Source: Kutzneria viridogrisea
GTDB lineage: Bacteria > Actinomycetota > Actinomycetes > Mycobacteriales > Pseudonocardiaceae
NCBI GenBank assembly: GCA_014138725.1
Contig: JACJID010000002.1
Span: forward strand, 1,316,001 to 1,380,000
Direction of reading: 5' to 3'
DNA length: 64,000 nucleotides
In this document: in pieces, positions 60,699 through 64,000 of the stretch
Numbering within the stretch: position 1 is the stretch's first letter
Layout: each line of letters starts with the position of its first letter
Translations under genes and position numbers: made by a program
The notes under the pieces: generated by a model
Databases searched by the model: none
What the model was told of the DNA's origin: nothing
Seen by the model: only the letters and a program-made list of their open reading frames with translations

Positions 60699-63218
60699 GT
60701 GTCGTACGTCCTGGGCAGCGCGTTTTCGGCGAGTCTGAGCAACAATGGCCGCGTGCGTACGGACAACGACGACGAGCAGGCAAAGCCCTCGACAGAGCCG
60801 ACCAAGCCCGCGCCCGCCAAGAGCAGGCAGCCTCGGGCGACCACCCGGCGAGCCGCCGCCACGCCTCGTACGACCACCGCGCGCAAGGCCAAGGCCGAAC
60901 CGGCGCCGAAGGCTGCCGAACCGAAGGCGGCCCCCGCCAGGACGACCCGGGCCAAGAGCACCCAACCCAAGGCGGCCCAACCTCAGGCAGCACAGCCCAA
61001 GGCAGCGGCGGCCAAACCCGCGGCCACCCGGACGCCCCGGCGCAGCACCGGGTTGACGAAGGCGGAACCGGTAGCGGCCGCGGGCAGAGCGGCCGAGCCC
61101 GAGCAGCACCGATCCCCCTCGGCACCGCCCGCGGTGACGGCACCGATCGCCGAGACCGATCTGCCCGACGACCGCTACTTCAACCGGGAACTGTCCTGGC
61201 TGGACTTCAACGCCCGGGTGCTGGCGCTGGCCGAGGACTCCTCCCAGCCGCTGCTGGAGCGGGCCAAGTTCCTGGCGATCTTCGCGTCCAACCTGGACGA
61301 GTTCTACATGGTGCGCGTCGCGGGCCTCAAGCGCCGCGAGGAGACCGGCCTGTCCGTGCGCAGCGCCGACGGGCTGACCCCGACCGAGCAGCTGAGCCGG
61401 CTGGCCGCGCGCAGCCAGGAACTGGTCGGCCAGCACGCCAAGGCGTTCCTCAACGAGATCAGGCCCGGCCTGGAGCAGCACGGCATCCGCATCGTGTCCT
61501 GGCAGGACCTGGGCAGCCACGACCAGTTGCGGTTGTCCAACTACTTCAGCGAGCAGGTCTTCCCGGTGCTGACCCCGCTCGCGGTGGACCCGGCGCACCC
61601 GTTCCCGTACATCTCCGGGCTTTCGCTCAACCTCGCGGTGACGGTGCGCGACCCGGAGACCGGGCGCGAGCAGTTCGCGAGGGTCAAGGTGCCCGACAAC
61701 GTGCCGCGCCTGGTGCGGGTCGAGGCCGACCGGCGCAGCGGCACCGCGACCTTCCTGCCGCTGGAGGAACTGATCGCCGCGCACCTGGGCGAGCTGTTCG
61801 CGGGCATGGACGTCAGCGAGTGCCACGTCTTCCGCATCACCCGCAACGCCGACCTGGAGGTCGAGGAGGACCAGGACGAGGACCTGCTCAAGGCCCTGGA
61901 GCGGGAACTGGCGCGTAGGCGCTTCGGCCCGCCGGTGCGCCTGGAGGTCGGCGACGACATGAGCGAGCACGTGCTCGAACTGCTGCTGCGCGAGATGGAC
62001 GTGGAGCCCGACGAGGTCGTCGAGGTGCCCGGTTTACTGGACCTGTCCTGCCTGTGGCAGGTCTACGGCGTGGACCGCAAGGAGCTCAAGGACCCGCCGT
62101 TCGTGCCGGCCACGCACCCCGCCTTCGCCGACCGCGAGACGCCCAAGAGCGTGTTCGCCACCCTGCGCGAGGGCGACGTCCTGGTGCACCACCCGTACGA
62201 CTCCTTCTCCACCAGCGTGCAGCGCTTCATCGAGCAGGCCGCCGCGGACGAGAACGTGCTGGCCATCAAGCAGACCCTGTACCGGACCTCCGGTGACTCG
62301 CCGATCGTGGACGCGCTGATGGACGCGGCCGAGGCGGGCAAGCAGGTCGTGGCGCTGGTGGAGCTCAAGGCGCGCTTCGACGAGGAGGCCAACATCAAGT
62401 GGGCCCGCGCGCTGGAGCGGGCGGGCGTGCACGTGGTGTACGGGCTGGTGGGCCTCAAGACACACTGCAAGACCTCGCTGGTGATCCGCCAGGAGGGCTC
62501 CACCATCCGGCGCTACTGCCACATCGGCACCGGCAACTACAACCCGAAGACGGCTCGGCTGTACGAGGACGTGGGCATCCTCACCGCGGAGCCGACCATC
62601 GGCGCCGACCTGACCGACCTGTTCAACGTGCTGACCGGCTACGCGCGCCAGGACACCTACCGCAGCCTGCTGGTCGCGCCCTACGGGGTGCGGCGCGGCA
62701 TCGTGCAGCGCATCGAGCGGGAGATCGAGCACGCCCGCGCGGGACGTGCGTCCGGGGTGCGGCTGAAGATGAACTCCTTGGTGGACGAGCAGGTCATCGA
62801 CGCGCTGTACCGGGCTTCCCAGGCGGGCGTGCGGGTCCAGGTCGTGGTGCGCGGCATCTGCGCGCTCAAGCCCGGCGTGCCCGGTCTGAGCGAGAACATC
62901 CAGGTGCGCTCGATCCTGGGCCGCTTCCTGGAGCACTCCAGGATCGCGCAGTTCCACGGCAGCCAGGAGCTGTGGATCGGCAGCGCGGACATGATGCACC
63001 GCAACCTGGACCGCCGCGTCGAGGTGATGCTGCGGGTGACCGATCCCAAGCTGATCGCGCAGCTGTCCTCGGTGTTGGACTCCGCGCTGGACCCGGCGAC
63101 CCGCTGCTGGGTGCTGGGCACCAGCGGCACCTGGGACCCCTCGCCCTCGGACGGTTCGCAGGTGCGCGACCACCAGGCCGAGCTGATGCGCCAGCACAGT
63201 GCGAAGGAACAGGTGTGA
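60699..63218 (+). CDS. ppk1: Polyphosphate kinase 1 with a long basic N-terminal extension
   Basis: 839 aa from GTG at 60699 (or 821 aa from GTG at 60753). Residues about 20-140 are a low-complexity Ala/Lys/Pro/Arg/Thr tail. The conserved body starts near [18 protein letters not shown]; motifs include [37 protein letters not shown], the active-site His in [20 protein letters not shown] and [16 protein letters not shown]1 makes polyphosphate from ATP. The tail is longer than in the mycobacterial enzyme. Its stop overlaps the next gene's GTG start, so the two are co-translated. Confidence 0.95.
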   Translation: MSYVLGSAFSASLSNNGRVRTDNDDEQAKPSTEPTKPAPAKSRQPRATTRRAAATPRTTTARKAKAEPAPKAAEPKAAPARTTRAKSTQPKAAQPQAAQPKAAAAKPAATRTPRRSTGLTKAEPVAAAGRAAEPEQHRSPSAPPAVTAPIAETDLPDDRYFNRELSWLDFNARVLALAEDSSQPLLERAKFLAIFASNLDEFYMVRVAGLKRREETGLSVRSADGLTPTEQLSRLAARSQELVGQHAKAFLNEIRPGLEQHGIRIVSWQDLGSHDQLRLSNYFSEQVFPVLTPLAVDPAHPFPYISGLSLNLAVTVRDPETGREQFARVKVPDNVPRLVRVEADRRSGTATFLPLEELIAAHLGELFAGMDVSECHVFRITRNADLEVEEDQDEDLLKALERELARRRFGPPVRLEVGDDMSEHVLELLLREMDVEPDEVVEVPGLLDLSCLWQVYGVDRKELKDPPFVPATHPAFADRETPKSVFATLREGDVLVHHPYDSFSTSVQRFIEQAAADENVLAIKQTLYRTSGDSPIVDALMDAAEAGKQVVALVELKARFDEEANIKWARALERAGVHVVYGLVGLKTHCKTSLVIRQEGSTIRRYCHIGTGNYNPKTARLYEDVGILTAEPTIGADLTDLFNVLTGYARQDTYRSLLVAPYGVRRGIVQRIEREIEHARAGRASGVRLKMNSLVDEQVIDALYRASQAGVRVQVVVRGICALKPGVPGLSENIQVRSILGRFLEHSRIAQFHGSQELWIGSADMMHRNLDRRVEVMLRVTDPKLIAQLSSVLDSALDPATRCWVLGTSGTWDPSPSDGSQVRDHQAELMRQHSAKEQV

Positions 63219-64000
63219 CGATCCACGCTGCCGGTGTCGCCCTGTGGCGCCGGACCCCGGCCGGTGAGCTCGAGGTGGCCGTGGTGCACCGGCCGCGCTA
63301 CGACGACTGGTCGCTGCCCAAGGGCAAGTCGGACAACGGGGAGACGGTCCCGGAGACGGCGTACCGGGAAACGGTCGAGGAGACCGGTTACCGGCCCGTG
63401 CTGGGTCGCAGGCTGCCCTCGGCGCACTACAGCGTCGAGGGCAGGGCCAAGGTGGTGGACTACTTCTCCGCGCGGGTGGCCGGGGGCTCCTTCCTTGCCA
63501 ACGAGGAAGTGGACCGGCTGCGCTGGCTCAGCCCTGCCAAGGCGGCCAAGACGGTCACCCACCGGCACGACCGCGCGGTGCTGGCCGAGCTGACCGCGGT
63601 GCCCGTGGACCTGACCACCGTGCTGCTCGTGCGGCACGCCAAGGCGGGCAAGCGGGACGAGTGGCCCGGGGAGGACGACCTGCGCCCGTTGAGCCCGGCA
63701 GGGCTGCGCCAGGCGGCGGGACTACGCCGCCTGCTGCCGTTGTTCGGCGCCGACCGGGTGCATTCCGCCCCGCTGGTGCGCTGTGCGGACACGGTGCGCG
63801 GGGTGGCCGAGGACCTGGACACTCAGCCGATTGCGGAACCGCTGCTGTCCGAGCGGCACTACTGGGACAGCCCTTCCGCGGGGGTGGCCCGTCTGTTGGA
63901 GATCGCCGCTGCCGGTGGCACCCCGGTCGTTTCCAGCCAAGGCGGGGTCATTCCCGACCTGGTGACCCGGTTGGCCGATCTGGGCGGGGTGGAATTGCCT
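63215..64000 (+). CDS. mutT1: MutT1-type Nudix hydrolase fused to a histidine phosphatase (runs off right edge)
   Basis: Begins with GTG at 63215, overlapping the ppk1 stop (GTGTGA). The Nudix box is G-x5-E-x7-REtvEEtG (63322-63390 region: [20 protein letters not shown]). After a linker, a second domain has [15 protein letters not shown] with the RHx catalytic motif of histidine phosphatases. This two-domain layout is that of mycobacterial MutT1 (Rv2985), which hydrolyses oxidised guanine nucleotides. The gene is incomplete at the window edge. It is in an operon with ppk1. Confidence 0.9.
   Translation, partial: MTIHAAGVALWRRTPAGELEVAVVHRPRYDDWSLPKGKSDNGETVPETAYRETVEETGYRPVLGRRLPSAHYSVEGRAKVVDYFSARVAGGSFLANEEVDRLRWLSPAKAAKTVTHRHDRAVLAELTAVPVDLTTVLLVRHAKAGKRDEWPGEDDLRPLSPAGLRQAAGLRRLLPLFGADRVHSAPLVRCADTVRGVAEDLDTQPIAEPLLSERHYWDSPSAGVARLLEIAAAGGTPVVSSQGGVIPDLVTRLADLGGVELP

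Noticed and set aside
1-64000. tRNA or rRNA genes
   Set aside because: Gaps between genes were read for cloverleaf-type stems and the GTTC-type T-loop pattern; none was convincing. A covariance-model scan was not possible.

Overview
The window reads as a chromosomal segment of a very GC-rich actinomycete. GTG and TTG starts are common, intergenic gaps are short, and there is an actinobacterial-type small membrane gene plus kdpF at the head of kdp. Actinobacterial marker genes include sepIVA-like, cofC/fbiD, a fused mutT1 and DUF397 proteins. Gene order from about 16 kb to the right edge (mutM-rnc-rpmF-yceD-sepIVA ... coaD-rsmD-pyc ... recG-DAK2-rpmB-ung-thiL-ddl-gpsA-cofC-ppk1-mutT1) follows the order I recall for Mycobacterium tuberculosis Rv2924c-Rv2985. 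A filamentous actinomycete such as a member of Pseudonocardiaceae is the best guess; this is inference, not a database match.

Layout. 0-1.6 kb: small poorly characterised genes with two DUF397-type proteins. 1.7-9.8 kb: a complete leftward kdp high-affinity potassium uptake locus (27-aa membrane protein, kdpF, A, B, C, then kdpD, E) with a phased set of direct repeats upstream that look like KdpE boxes. 10.1-12.5 kb: asnB and a MarR regulator. 12.5-15.5 kb: an accessory island with an intact IS630-type insertion, a degraded second IS630-type element, and a lone DUF4365 (restriction-fold) gene. 15.5-20.3 kb: DNA repair, RNA processing and ribosome genes, then a 780-bp gene-free stretch holding three nested-palindrome tandem repeats, then a sepIVA-like cell-division gene. 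20.4-25.4 kb: two secreted guanyl-specific RNases, coaD, rsmD, and a TetR-controlled oxidoreductase with visible operators. 25.4-36.7 kb: a membrane-anchored M16-like protein and partner, arginase family, pyruvate carboxylase, transhydrogenase, phosphatase, recG, lipoprotein. 36.7-40.1 kb: a large secreted protein carrying two different zinc peptidases. 40.2-48 kb: DAK2 protein, L28, paired SBF-type transporters around a LysR regulator, a hydrolase and ung, plus an isocitrate-lyase-fold enzyme. 48-64 kb: thiL operon, ddl, a MocR/PNPOx-like divergent pair, cysteine dioxygenase and a cystathionine gamma-lyase-type enzyme, gpsA, plsC, cofC, ppk1 and mutT1.

At least four families of short repeats recur between genes. 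Three of them sit directly 3' of stop codons, and the 135-bp tandem unit shows paired base changes that preserve its hairpins. No tRNA, rRNA, CRISPR array or secondary-metabolite cluster was recognised. The most unusual items are the covarying nested repeats, the DUF4365 island, the dual-peptidase exoprotein and the coupling of rsmD to a TetR-regulated operon.
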